NCBI GenBank assembly: GCA_003254905.1
Contig: QANU01006283.1
Span: forward strand, 33,121 to 97,120
Direction: 5' to 3'
Length of the DNA stretch: 64,000 bases
Source: Nissolia schottii
Taxonomy: Eukaryota; Streptophyta; Magnoliopsida; Fabales; Fabaceae
In this document: one piece after another, positions 37,096 to 49,039 of the stretch
How the letters are laid out: each line of letters starts with the position of its first letter
Numbering within the stretch: the stretch's first letter is position 1
The notes under the pieces: generated by a model
The model's database searches: none
What the model was told of the DNA's origin: nothing
What the model saw: the letters and a program-made list of their open reading frames with translations, nothing else
Translations under genes and position numbers: made by a program

Positions 37096-37413
37096 AACTC
37101 TTTGCATTAGTCCTCATTAAAGTAAATACTCCGTCCATTTCAGAAAAATCATTTATTTTTCATTATTTTAGGGTTTTCTTAATTTTATTGGGCATTAATG
37201 ACTACAGGAATAAAGATGTATTAATTACACTTCCATAAAAAAAAATATTAATTACATTAGTGAAATTGATAAAAATAATTTCGTACACCTAACATATTTT
37301 ATACCATTATTACGATAATCATTTAATGCGTTACTTAATTTGCCTGTTAACTCTAATTTGACAATTATTCTTAAGCGGTAAGAGTATTTTAGTCCCTCTC
37401 AAAGATGCAAATG

Positions 37414-37545
37414 ACAACCAACGGGAGTTAGTCCAAGTGGTAAGCGGTTTGGTATCACTTAAGTAAGGTCTGAGTTCGAGACTTTATGTACGTAGTTATC
37501 CCCGCTGCGAGACTAAGCCTTGGATACCGGGCAGGCAACCTAAAA
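37414..37545 (+). mobile_element. tRNA-derived SINE
   Basis: gttagtccaagtggtaagcgg (about 37424) is a tRNA-like A box. gagttcgagac (about 37470) is a B box at the usual distance, and together they form an RNA polymerase III promoter. The rest ends in 'accgggcaggcaacc', like the tail region of plant tRNA-related SINEs. No folded tRNA with an anticodon can be drawn, so it is not a tRNA gene. The exact ends and target duplication were not resolved. Confidence 0.6.
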
Positions 37546-38559
37546 ATAAATATGCACATGACATCAAGCTATCTTTAAGATTTGTCAGGCATAGGATCTC
37601 GAATGTTAAAATGTTAAATATGTCATTGATAATTGCCTGACATATCAAATAAGTCCGTAGAAGTTGAAATACATGTAATATTACTTTAGCTATCTTGTTA
37701 TAATGCTAATAGCAAAAATCACTTAACTTTTTTACACATATTTTTTACATTGATAATATAAAAAATCATTCAATTACCACTGATAATAGATTAAGCGTGT
37801 GAGATAGATTATTCTTAACATGATATCATAACTTATATGATTAAGCGGTCTAAAATTTGATTATTATTGTCATCATTCTTCTAAAATGGAATAATTCAAA
37901 TTTTAGCACAAGTTATGAGCGTCAATTTATGCATTATCCATGTTTTATGCTCAATAGACTCTTGTGTGAGAAGGCGTGTAATATAAAATTCATTCAAGTT
38001 TATCTTAATATCATTTTTAGGCGGCCTGCAATGTGCAATCCTACAAACTTCATAATTCATATATGACCTAAATAGCATTTGCAGGAGTAAGACAATCCCC
38101 TCCTATTTAACTAGCTTCTGGGACTGACCTTGGTTCAATTAATTGGTAAGAGATATTACATAACTTTTTAAAGGGCAAGTATGTCACATATATATCTCAG
38201 ATTTCAAAATACATGTTTATTCCAAACTAAATTACTAGTAGAAAACATTGACCTAGCTTCAGATTAATTAGTCAAGTTACTTGAGCCTGGTCAACCAAAG
38301 GGTTGTCACTATCCAATTCCTAGAAAAGATTCATGGTATAAGTCCCCTCAAATGTGGAAATTAAAATCGAGGATATCAATTTAAGAGTTTAATATTTTTG
38401 GGGTAAGCATTGATGTGTATATATTTTAGTGTACAACTTTTTAATCATTCATTGAGTACTCTTTGAAGAAAACCCCAATTATGTTTTAAAAGTTCAAATT
38501 GCAGCATAATATTAATTCTTTATCTTTATTATTACTAATGAATTTGTTTAACAAATAAC
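37546..38559. other. AT-rich intergenic DNA
   Basis: No gene was recognised. 'ttattcttaacatgatatcat' near 37810 looks like a decayed Copia LTR end and tRNA-Met primer site but is too altered to call. Confidence 0.4.
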
Positions 38560-39290
38560 TTAAAAGCACTTGTTAATGAATCAATAAAAAGTAAGTTTTT
38601 ATTGAGAAAATAGAAAATTTAAAATTTCAATACATTAAATGCATTGAAATATTTCTGAAAAAAATTATTCTATTTCTAAAAAATAATTAAGTGCCAGAGC
38701 ATTGACAATTAGAAGGAAGTTGAGTGATTAGGTTGATTAATTTGATGATCAAGTTGAAAAATAAAAAATCTGGATTCAAACATACTAATTGGCTTGATTT
38801 GTTTTGGTTCTACCTTAAATTTAAACTTATCCTTCAAACCGATCCAAACCAATTTCATTAGTTTGATTTGAATATTTGAGTTTATTGGCTCAATATGATC
38901 TGAAATTATATTCGGGAAATTAAACTAATGGAGATTCTAATCTCTTATATTCTTAAATAATTAAATATCATTTTCTCTAAGATCGAAGTGGAACAACAAA
39001 TTAAGAGAAATACGTTTTCATTTTTAAGTTGATATTGAAGTTTGAATCTATTACCTCATATAAATTGTTAAAACGCCTCTCTATTAAACTAAGTGGTTTT
39101 AGAAATAATTTTTATAATTAAATAATTTATATTTCATTGCATTTATTTATAAATTAACAAACTAGTGGAGCTCCATTCCTTTTAAACAAGAGGGTAAAAG
39201 TAACTTTATTTTATTGTTTCCTATACTTTTCAATTTATCTCTACTAGTTAATTTCCTTCTATCACTTAATAGAAAACATTAAACACAGTA
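38560..39290. repeat. Segmental duplicate 1 (homologous to about 39870-40955)
   Basis: Shares a long collinear series of phrases with 39870-40955, including 'aaactaatggagatt', 'ttaaataattaaatatcatt', 'aagtggaacaaca', 'gagggataaaa/gagggtaaaag' and 'tttcaatttatctctacta'. It keeps the empty site (aataattaa at 38956-38964) of the element inserted at 40215 in the other copy. Confidence 0.8.
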
Positions 39291-39321
39291 GGATTGGGTT
39301 AAAAAGAGTATCTATTTTTTC

Positions 39322-39359
<38 letters not shown>
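39322..39359. repeat. (ATT)n microsatellite
   Basis: A perfect ATT run of about 38 bp. Confidence 0.95.
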
Positions 39360-39410
39360 TTGTGGTGTGCAAAATCAGAATGACTTGTGTGGAAGAAAGA
39401 GGTGGACTGG

Positions 39411-39682
39411 GAAAGTGTGGTGACCCAATATTATTGTCATCATGTAGGGATATTGGGCCTTTAATTGGAGAAAAGTCGTGGCCCGTTAACGATTGGAGAA
39501 AGACTCAAAATGTCCAAGTCCATAGTGGAGATGTATAGGGCAATTAGGGAATGTACCTTTCAGATCAGTAACGTGAGTCAGTGCGCTATGACTATAAGTA
39601 CTATATATTGCATTTAGAGTTTCCAATGGTTGAGATTCGAATAATTAATAAAGATGCGAAAGGATATTTGCATATATAATTT
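39411..39682. repeat. Local duplicate B, linking segments upstream of HIPP gene 1 and at 48.1 kb
   Basis: 39411-39540 (gtgtggtgacccaatatt..., 'ttaattggagaaaagtc', 'tgtccaagtcca') matches 48140-48258. 39541-39682 matches 33443-33573. The two homologies are adjacent here but far apart elsewhere. Confidence 0.75.
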
Positions 39683-40214
39683 TAAGGGTTTTTATCTAAG
39701 AATGAAAAGAATTTGAAGTTTCTTTTTTGATGCGGTAAAGTTTAGGCAGGAACAGACATTGGTATTCCACCAGAATTAGGGCAGGTTTATAAGCTCTTGA
39801 TTAAATTATTTACAGAGGTACTTACAGATTGAAATTTAAAAAAAATTAACTAAAAGATAAAGTCCTTTAATAAATATAAATAAATAAGAAAAATTTTGAT
39901 TTTATTACTAAAATAAAACTTAATTAAGTGCAAATCTTTGAAAAAATTTATTTAAAAAAAAAAGTTGATTGGTTGATTAGGTTTATTTGAGTGATCCAGT
40001 TCAAAAGTCATAAATTTGAATTTAAACATAGTAATTGGTTTTGTTTGGTTACACTTACACCTTTATTTTAAATTGATCATTTGAACTGATCCCAGCTAAT
40101 TACATTAGTTTAGTTGGAAACTTTGGGTTTGTTGGGTCAATCTGAACCACAATTACAATGGAAAATCAAACTAATTAAACTAATGGAGATTCCCTTATAT
40201 CCTTAAATAATTAA

Positions 40215-40512
40215 GGGTTAATTAAGTTTTTAGTCCCTATAATATGAAAAAGTTTGGTTTTAGTCCCTCAAGACAAGTTTTAGTCCCTGTAAAATGTGAA
40301 AATTTGATTTTGGTCCCTGTGGGAGGTTGGTGATGGATGGTGATAACGTGTCAGTTAACCTGTCATCAGAGACCATTTCTACATCATCGTCCATCACCAA
40401 CCGTCCACAAGGACCAAAATCAAATTTACACATTTTACAGGGATTAAAACTTGTCATGAGGGACTAAAACCAAACTTTTTCATATTACAGGGACTAAAAA
40501 CTTAATTGACCC
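40215..40512. mobile_element. Small Mutator-like element (MULE-MITE) with perfect 9-bp target duplication
   Basis: 298 bp, almost entirely two inverted arms: left gggttaattaagtttttag, right ctaaaaacttaattgaccc, each continuing as repeated 'gtccct' phrases. It is flanked by the perfect 9-bp repeat aataattaa (40206-40214 and 40513-40521). The unoccupied site with one aataattaa is present at 38956-38964 in the duplicated segment, which proves the boundaries. It belongs to the same family as 34516-35810 and is non-coding. Confidence 0.95.
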
Positions 40513-40632
40513 AATAATTAAATATCATTCTCTCTTAAGATTAAAGTGGAACAACAGAGAGAATTTTTTTTTTCATTAGTGATATTGATGTTAGAATTCA
40601 TATCTTTGAAAAATAAGTTTTATAAGTAATTA

Positions 40633-40785
40633 GTAAGTACTCTAAAGACACTTGTTTAAAAGTTTAAAATAGAACCATTTCATTAAAAGTGTAAGCTTTT
40701 AAAGTTTTTTATACATTAAATGCATTAAAAACAACTAAAATTTTTTATTTTAAACTTATTAACAAGTGTCTTTCCGACATTTGTT
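40633..40785. mobile_element. Small inverted-repeat element
   Basis: tctaaagacacttgtttaaa on the left and its near inverse 'ttattaacaagtgtctttcc' on the right enclose an AT-rich centre. The same 'cctaaggacacttgttta' phrase occurs near 13265. Boundaries are approximate. Confidence 0.45.
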
Positions 40786-40955
40786 AAGAAAATTTTGTTA
40801 TATTTCATTCCATTTATTTATAAATTAGTAACAAAATAGTGAAGTTCTAATCCTTTTAAATAAGAGGGATAAAATAACTTTATTTTATTGTTTTCAGTCG
40901 TTTTTCAATTTATCTCTACTAATTTCCTTCTATTCCTTAATGAAAAATACTAGTC

Positions 40956-41928
40956 TAATACCTCATGCTATGCACGAAACTTATAAATAATAATTTGGTA
41001 ATAAATAAAGAGCTATTAATTTGCATTTGAATTAGACAATTTTAAACTAGTGTAGTACCTGTGTAATACACAGAAAATTGAACAATTCAAATTCAAAATT
41101 GATTTATATGACAAATAGATTAAATTATTATTATTATTATTTTTGCATATACATCAAATTAGATTGATATTCCTTCCATCTAATATTAGATATTATTTTT
41201 TATTGTCCAATATTAGATTTCACTTGATTATATTAAAAAAGTGTTTACTGTTATTTTTTAATTATGTCCCTATTTATCATGAGTACAATTTTTCACAATT
41301 TAAAATATTCAAGGATATTGTAATCTAAAGAGTAAACAAGTATTTTGATCGAAAATTTTTTTGTGTCACATTAATTTAGTCCTTAAAATATTTTTGATAT
41401 CAAATAGATTCCTAAAAATTAAAATGAGATGTCAAAGTAGCCTTAAATTTTTTAAACATTAAATAAATCGCTGATAAATAAATTGTGATATCATTGCAAT
41501 ACTCCAAAAAGACTAATTTGATTCCCTATTTGGCAGGTGTTTTCATTTCCCCTTTTTGTTTATTTCTATTTATTTCATGTTTCAGTCTTTCAAAATAAAA
41601 ACAAATATCAAACAGATCCAAAGTTTTTAAGAACCTAGATAATGTCAAATAAAATTTTGAAGGATTGATTGATTTTAAAAATTAACAATTATTGATATCA
41701 ACAGTATTTTCTATATACATTGCTAATGTCAACTTTCATTCAACAATACCCTCTATATGCAACATTATGCTTATAACAATGTATATTCATTTTGGCGGAA
41801 ATCCATCCATCACATGCATTGATTTTGGTTGGATTCAAAGACGTTCTAAAGTCAGAGACATTCATTCTCACATAAAATAAGAAAATTTAGCCTGCAAGAA
41901 TAGTAGAATCATAAAATAGTTCTAAGCA
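40956..41928. other. AT-rich intergenic DNA
   Basis: No gene was recognised. About 41350-41660 has 'ttagtccttaaaat' and 'agattcctaaaaatt' phrases of a decayed inverted-repeat transposon. Confidence 0.45.
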
Positions 41929-42029
41929 CAATTATTCTCAACAGAAAAAGGCGTGATAAATGGAATGATAAATCTACCGTTAAAAGCATGGAAGGACAAA
42001 TGAAATGACTCAATCTATGTGATACAAAT
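41929..42029. repeat. Left copy of the ~100-bp direct duplication flanking an LTR element
   Basis: Matches 46373-46471 in the same orientation with about seven substitutions and two one-base indels. It abuts the left LTR directly. Confidence 0.9.
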
Positions 42030-45000
42030 TTCAATTTTGTGTGGACTAGATTAAAAACTTAACTTAATTTGATGTCAAAGTAATTTGTGTTATTTTGTTT
42101 AAGTCTAATTATTTTGTAACATTATTGTTATTTGACGTATTATTGTTAAGCATTGCTTGTTAGTGAGTTTGATTATGAATCTTTATGTTTAAGGTTGCCA
42201 TAATGGGAAAGATTGACCCATCAGAATGTGAGTGTCTCGCTCCTAGCGTATTGGTTGCCCATTAACATTAACACAGAAAAACCTATTATGGAATAAGAAT
42301 AGTAATCTCTCCTCAATCTTAATTTTGGATTTCTCTCTTGGATCTAAAGCTAGTTATAATTCACAATATCTCGTTATTCCAGATATTCCTAATGTCAACC
42401 TCATAACTATTATGTTTTATTGTTATATCACATACTATAGTTAAATTTAAATTGCTGATAAGAATTTTGGATTATCATTTATCTTTTTGTTGAATCTAAA
42501 TTTTTTTTTTCAATTGGTATCATAGTGAATTTAACTTTTTATCATGGGTGTGACTTGTGTTTTGTGCATTGAGATTGGGTGATCATAATTGAGAGAAAAT
42601 AAAATATTGTATGTATGCAACTATGCATACTATGAACCCTGAAAGAGTCGAATTTGTGATTTTTAAATTTTGGATAATTCATAAATTGTTTGAGGGGATT
42701 ATTTCTGCCATTGTTCTGAAAAGATCATGTGCCTTTTGACGAAGATTTAAGAATGGATTAAAAAAAAAGAAAAAGAAACCTACTCATTTCTCTTATTCTC
42801 TCGAACTACTCATTCCACTACCACATTTTTTATTTGCAAAAGTGAAAGTGCCGTGAGTGAATCATGATGTAGTGTTTGTGGAGGAGGGTTGTTATCTTCC
42901 ACTGCGGTTATGACTCTCTATGGCAATCTGGTGGACGCAAAAGAGAAAATGATTACACTGAGCAGCTGCGAAGTATGAACTAATTGGTGACAAAGTTGAA
43001 CTCTTGTGCATAATTTGTGATTCTTAATTGGAATATATTTTGACAATTTATATTGTGTATAAATATTGTAGATAATATCATTTTGAGAATTATCGTTCGT
43101 GATATTCTAATTATTGTTGAGATTTTTATTTTTTATAATTGTGAGCTTGCCTTTGCAAGACCAATTATGATAAAATCTATTTTTGTATTTTTGAAATAAT
43201 TTTGGTTCATATGTATGTACATAATTTGTTAAATATTGTCATTATTGAATTGTGTACTACATATTATGAGTGTTTTTTTTTTTCTATTTGAGAAATTGTG
43301 ATTTTGTTTGTATCATGTTCTAAGTTCTAAAAATAATATTTCGTTAAGGTTTATTTATTTTAGTGTTCTAGAATTATTTGTTTTGAGTTTCTAAATTTAA
43401 TAATGTTGTAAATTATGAGATATCCTATTAAATTTTGAGTTGAAAAATATTTTGTTGATATTTATGATTTTTTTTTTGTATCTCATAATTTGTTTACTCT
43501 CAAATTTTATGATTTTCAAGAACTAAAATAATTTTGGTTTTTATTTTAAAAATATAATATTGTATATTATAATTTTTGCGATATTACAATTTTGGATGCA
43601 ATGTTGGTCTGAGAGCTGTTATGATTTTTTTTTTCTTTGGAACATGACAATTTTATACACTCTCATGTCAATCTGGAATAAATTAGTATTAAATTTAGGG
43701 TTAATTCTAGAAAATTAAATGCTTTAAAGCATATTTTGATTTTGAAAATATTGACTTTTTGGAGTGGTTATTGTGATATCGATTTATATTTTATAGCACT
43801 TTGACAACTAGGATAAAATGTTATTTACAATATTTGTGAAATTATTTATGCTTCTGCTGCTTATAGTAAAATCTCTTTTTAGTCAAAGTGCTATTAATCT
43901 TTGGGTAAAAAAAAATTCATAGAGAAATTATTTTAATTTTAGCAATATCTCTATGCTTTGTTTGATAGTCATGTCCCTTTAACTTTATTTTGAGGGGAGA
44001 TTTGCTTACTAATTGTTATTCATTGAGAATTCTTTTGTGCTTCCTTGTGACTGTGTTTTTATTCATTGTTGATATTTCAATATTGTTATTTATGTTGCAT
44101 TGAGAATTATATTGGGAATGAACTTACCCTTTGGTTTGTCTTTATTAATATAATTCTTAATAATTTGATAATTATGTTTCTTAGAGTTTTCAGTATCCTT
44201 TTGGTACTAGCTCTACGAACATAATTTTATTGTTTGTGGGAAAACTTTGATCATGCATTAGAGTTTCATTGGGCATTTTGTAGCAATCCAAAAATTTCAT
44301 GAATTTTTGTTTTCACTTTTAGTGAAATTTAACCTTGTTGAATAAAATTATTTTATTAATTTATTTTTTTAATGGATTGCGAATATTGTTGGATTATGTA
44401 GATAATGGGCATACCCTTTGATATTACATTATTTGACATAATCATTGTGTGATAGAGAAAAATAATTTAATTATATTATATTATATATATTGCAAATAAT
44501 TTTTTTTACAATGTTGATAATATTATTTTTTTCTATCAAGTGGGAGACTTGTATATTGTAATTCGGGACCCTTCTGCTGGATTGCAATGATACGTGTTTT
44601 AGCTCAATTAATTGCCCAATTAATTGAACATAAGAAAATCATTAATATGTAAGCAAATATTATTTGGTTTATGATTTTCTCTACCTTTTGACCCATCATG
44701 GCTTTAAATTTTAGGACCTTAATTAAGGACATTGTTAAGTCTCCTTGATTGTATTGTTACTCTACAACATATTGAAATTTTTGTTTAGTGAGAGTTAGAG
44801 ACTTTATACATTGTTATGTCCTTATTTATTGTTTATTATAGGCTCAAAAGTTGCTTTCGTTGTTAGTAAACTAATTTTATGCTCAAACGAATATTGACTT
44901 GTTGTTGTATAAGTTTTGTGACTCTACACTTTGGTGTTTCTATCTGTTTTGTAACTTTTTTGTCAGCTAGAATAATGATGAGTTATTAGACTCACATTGA

Positions 45001-46372
45001 GTACTCTACCATAGAGTTTTTCGTAAATCTTACTATCACTCGTTGAACCATTAGAGTATTTTGAAATTGCAATCTCTAATGAGAATTTTGTGTTTGTTTT
45101 AATATGTTGGATTAGTGGGAGTAATATATATTGTCATTATTGTCTTAAGACTAAATAATATTTTGCCATATATTATTTTGTGTCCTTTCATTTTGTATAT
45201 GCCATATTGTTTTAGACTCTTGTCAATTAAGTTACTACATAATTTGTTGTTGTTGATTCCCTATCCAATGGCTAATCTGTAGGTTCATTATGACATCGTG
45301 TTATTGTGAATGTCATTTAAATTTTCGCAATTTAATTTTTGACACAATTTTGTGTAGTGACATATATTAGACCTAATCTCAATATTTGTGCTGAGACATT
45401 TTGTTGGATCTCAGAAAGCATTTGGAACGGATGCATTGTTGCCACATGTTATTGACCTATTTTTATTATGAGCATTTTTATGTTCATATGACACATTTTT
45501 GGAGACATTTTGAACCCAGTCTCATTTTGTTGTTGTGTTGAGATTTTTTGAATCTCACATAGCATCTTGGATAAATGCTGGGTCATTTTGTTGGAAATTG
45601 CTTTAATTGCATTCAGACATGTAATTTTATTGTTGTGCATTCTCATTTACCCATATATATACCACATTTTGTTGGGTCACCGAAAAATGAGTATCTTGCA
45701 TATATGATATCAACACTCTTTCGAGTATGATTTTCTGCATTGTTGAGTGTTTGTTATCCCATATTAGATCATTTTGTTGAGAGTGCTTACTCATCTTTGA
45801 CATCTTGTTGTGATTGCGTATTATTGGATTAGTATTAGAATTCTTGTTTTAACTTATGTTGTCCACGTGGGAGATTGTTGGAAATTTTGTGTGGACTAGC
45901 ATAAATTAAAAACTTAGATTAATTTGATATCAAAGTAATTAGTGTTTTTTTTTGTAGTCCAATTATTTTGTAAACATTATTGTTATTAGAAGTATTATTG
46001 TTAAGCGTTGGTTGTTAGTGAGTTTGATTATGGGTCTCTGTGTTTGGATTTACCATAATGGAAAGGCTTGATCTATCAAGCTGTTTTACATAGGGAGAGT
46101 GCCCTGCTCCTAACTATATATAGAGTGTTGGTTGCCCCATTAACATTAACACAAAAAACCTATTATGAAATAGGAGTAGTAATCTCTCCCTAGTCCTAAT
46201 TTTGGATTTCTCTCTTCGGTCTAAAGCTAATTATGATTCACCATTTCTTTTCATTCCAAGTATTCCTAATGTCAATCTCATCACTATTGTGTTTTATTGT
46301 TATATCACATGTTATAGTTAGAGTTAAATTGCTTATAGAAATTTTAGAGTATCATTTATCCTCTTAGATTAT
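42030..46372 (+). mobile_element. Non-coding LTR retrotransposon (LARD-like)
   Basis: Two directly repeated LTRs (about 42030-42512 and 45876-46362) share phrases throughout, from 'attttgtgtggactag' to 'tatcatttatc'. The 5' LTR is followed at 42515-42525 by tggtatcatag, close to the initiator tRNA-Met primer site. The 3' LTR (starting TGTTGG) is preceded by a polypurine tract (tgggagat). The ~3.35-kb interior has no gag or pol on either strand. All cis signals but no coding capacity fit a non-autonomous element mobilised by a Copia-type partner. The LTRs differ clearly, including an ~18-bp indel near 46095, so it is old. Confidence 0.8.
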
Positions 46373-46471
46373 CAATTATTCTCAACAGAAAAGGTGTGAT
46401 AAATGGAATGATACATCTACCGTTAAAAGCTTGGAAGGACAAACAGAATGACTCAATCTATATGATCAAAT
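46373..46471. repeat. Right copy of the ~100-bp flanking duplication
   Basis: Counterpart of 41929-42029. It begins within about 10 bp of the end of the 3' LTR. Confidence 0.9.
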
Positions 46472-48139
46472 CATGGAACCGCCACAATGGCCCATAGCAA
46501 GAAGAGGGTAGCTAGAAATTGTTCCAAAACAGTTTTGAAAACATGGTAGATACGTACAAAACAATGCATCACATAATCAATTTCCATCATTCTTCTCCAA
46601 GGATAAAAAATAGCAAGCTCCATCATCAAGTGCATTAAAGAAGATATAACATCATAGCCACAATAGTAAAACAAAATAACAATTACATTAAAGAGCTATA
46701 AGATGTAAAAGGCACTTGCATCAATTTTAAAAATAGTATATTGAGTTAGCTCAAATTGAGTCAAATTCATCAATAAAGATAAAAAAATCAAATACTGCAA
46801 CTCAAAACCAAGGACCCTGTTTTGTTTTATAACTAATATTGCAGCTCAAAACTAAAGATATTGCAGTAAATCAAGGTCATAATAAATACATTAGGTGAAA
46901 AGTGTAACACCCTAACTAACTGCATACCCTCGAGTAGTACGCAATGCTCACTAGGTTGTTAATCACTTGGTGGGAATACTTATAGNAAGTACCGTCATAA
47001 AAGTAAGTAACAAAGACATACTTTTCTTTTTCTCTAATATATCTCACTTAGCATCAAATCCTTTGTGGTTTTGCAACCCATCATTTTATATCTTTCATAT
47101 ACAATTATGTTTTGTGCACACGATTTTTCTCCATCTACTGAAAGTCATGTACCCCAAAGAGATCAAAACCTTCTAACTATTTAGGCTTGTCAAAACATTT
47201 CAAAGTTAAGTATTTCATATTATTAATTTTCAAATCATAGCACCTATACCGTAAGAATTAATTCAAGCTCATATTTCTTGACTATAATTTCCTCTTGATT
47301 TCCATAATGCTCCTAAGAATGCTCCATTCTATCAATTAAGCGTTGTATAATTATGTGGGATCGGTTATATGGATTAAACAATGTCGAAATGCTCTTCACC
47401 TCAATCAACAAACATTAAAACTAAAAATTATTTAATTGCTAAAATAGAAAGCAAATACAGGAATAACAAAATATGACTTATTCAAATGAAATCAAACAAA
47501 ATTTAAAAGAAAAAGAATGAACATCTAAGGAAAGCAAACCATTCAAAACAGAATCCTTAAGTATCCAAATGTTTTAGAACAACAAAATCTCTATTCAACA
47601 AGTGGGTAAAATGATACTTCGAATACAAAACACGTCACTTTGAAAACAAATAAGAAACAACTAATATAAAATTTTTCAAATCAAAGTTTCCTAGAATACA
47701 TTTCAAAACAACGTTGAGGGTGTGAAAACAAAAATCTTTCTATTATAAATGATCAGCTGAGATTGGCATCATGAAAAAGCGAAAAAAAAATCAGGCCCAA
47801 TCAAATAACAAACATAGCTAATTAGAAAATCAAATTCATCCAAATTGCCAAAAAATAAACTCAATCGGTGACCAATGTTGTCAAAACAGATTAGGGGAAA
47901 CGAATGCTTTGTTAAAATTTATGAGGCATTGGTTGACTGATAATGAATGATATAGTCACTAACTCTGAGCCATTCGTTTTTGTTTTTAATCTGAACCATT
48001 AAATAATTTAGGAGGGAAATTAGAATTTTATTAAGAAGTCACATCAACAATCGAGGCAATGTCATTATTTACTTGTTAGTAAATTAATAGGATTAAACGC
48101 ACTGGATAAGGTAAAAAGGAGTATTTAAAGTAGGGTTAG
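46472..48139. other. Intergenic DNA with LTR-tip fragment and assembly gap
   Basis: No gene was recognised. It contains the 83-bp LTR-like tip at 46903-46985, cut off by the N at 46986. Confidence 0.5.
46903..46985 (+). repeat. LTR-start-like repeat, cut at N (46986)
   Basis: Begins tgtaacaccctaactaac and is 81/83 identical by eye to 63474-63556. There the match continues into a longer repeat; here it stops at an ambiguous base. 'TGTAACACC' starts are common for plant LTRs. Confidence 0.65.
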
Positions 48140-48258
48140 GAAGTGTGGCGACCCAATTTTGTTGTCATCCACCACGTACTGCTATTGGGCTTTTAATTGG
48201 AGAAAAGTCATGGCCCCTTAATAATGTCCAAGTCCAAAGTAGACGTAAGATGGGGGTA
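48140..48258. repeat. Local duplicate C (homologous to 39411-39540)
   Basis: Shares 'aagtgtgg.gacccaat', 'ttaattggagaaaagtca' and 'tgtccaagtccaaagt' in order with 39411-39540. The preceding ~50 bp (attaaacgcactgga...) also resembles 39285-39315. Confidence 0.75.
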
Positions 48259-48609
48259 TAGAGGTGAGAAAACTAAAAAGTAGGATGAAACAATCTAAAT
48301 TGCTTAATTCACTTTAAACTATCAACTATGATTTGCAAATGACGATATATTCACTTATTTATACCCCCAGTAAATTTTGTTTTTAATTCTTTATTACCAA
48401 CTAATATTATACCACACAGTACATGTTTATGAGCTCTTCGCTCATTTAAAAAAGTACTTATAAATCATTTATCAATAAAAAAATTTAAGAATAAAATTTA
48501 AGTCATGGTGATACATAAACATAAATTGACTAAGTGAACTAATTCTATTGCGTAGAAAAGTACTTTTTTTAATAGAGTGTTTTTCTTAAGATTGTGTATA
48601 TTATTATTT
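48259..48609. other. AT-rich intergenic DNA
   Basis: Nothing recognised. The last ~35 bp is repeated on the far side of the adjoining MULE. Confidence 0.45.
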
Positions 48610-48993
48610 GAGTTAAATATGTTTTTAGTCCTTATAAAATTAAAAAGTTTGTGTTTGGTCCCTGAAATTTTTTGTTAAAAATTAGTCACTAAAAAGAAAT
48701 TTGTTTGATTTTAGTCCCTGTCATTAGTAGAAAACGTTATCTGTTGACGTATCCGTTAATTGTGTCATTGTGCCACGTGACACGTCACGTGACAAATACA
48801 TGACACAATTGTCCATTCCAAAACCCAATCATGACCCATGACCCATGATTCATGTTCATTTAAAAAATTAATTAAAAATCACAAAAACATAATTCCCAAA
48901 TTTACGCCACCCCTTTATCAATCTGAAAATTCTCTCTCCAACCACTGCCTCTGTCTCGACGAGACGAGCTCAACGACCATCCGTCTCTACCTT

Positions 48994-49039
<46 letters not shown>

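Larger units (their letters stand above)
39870..40955. repeat. Segmental duplicate 2 (homologous to 38560-39290)
   Basis: Diverged tandem copy in the same orientation as duplicate 1, longer because it gained the MULE at 40215-40512 and a further inverted-repeat insert near 40633-40785. Confidence 0.8.

Noticed and set aside
37115..37160. 'tactccgtccatttcag' as the start of another Stowaway-like MITE
   Set aside because: No matching inverted end was found on the right side.
37414..37545. Candidate tRNA gene
   Set aside because: A and B boxes are present but no acceptor stem or anticodon arm can be drawn, so it was reported as a SINE.
41350..41660. Possible further MULE from 'ttagtcctt' phrases
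   Set aside because: Too decayed. Ends and target duplication could not be placed.
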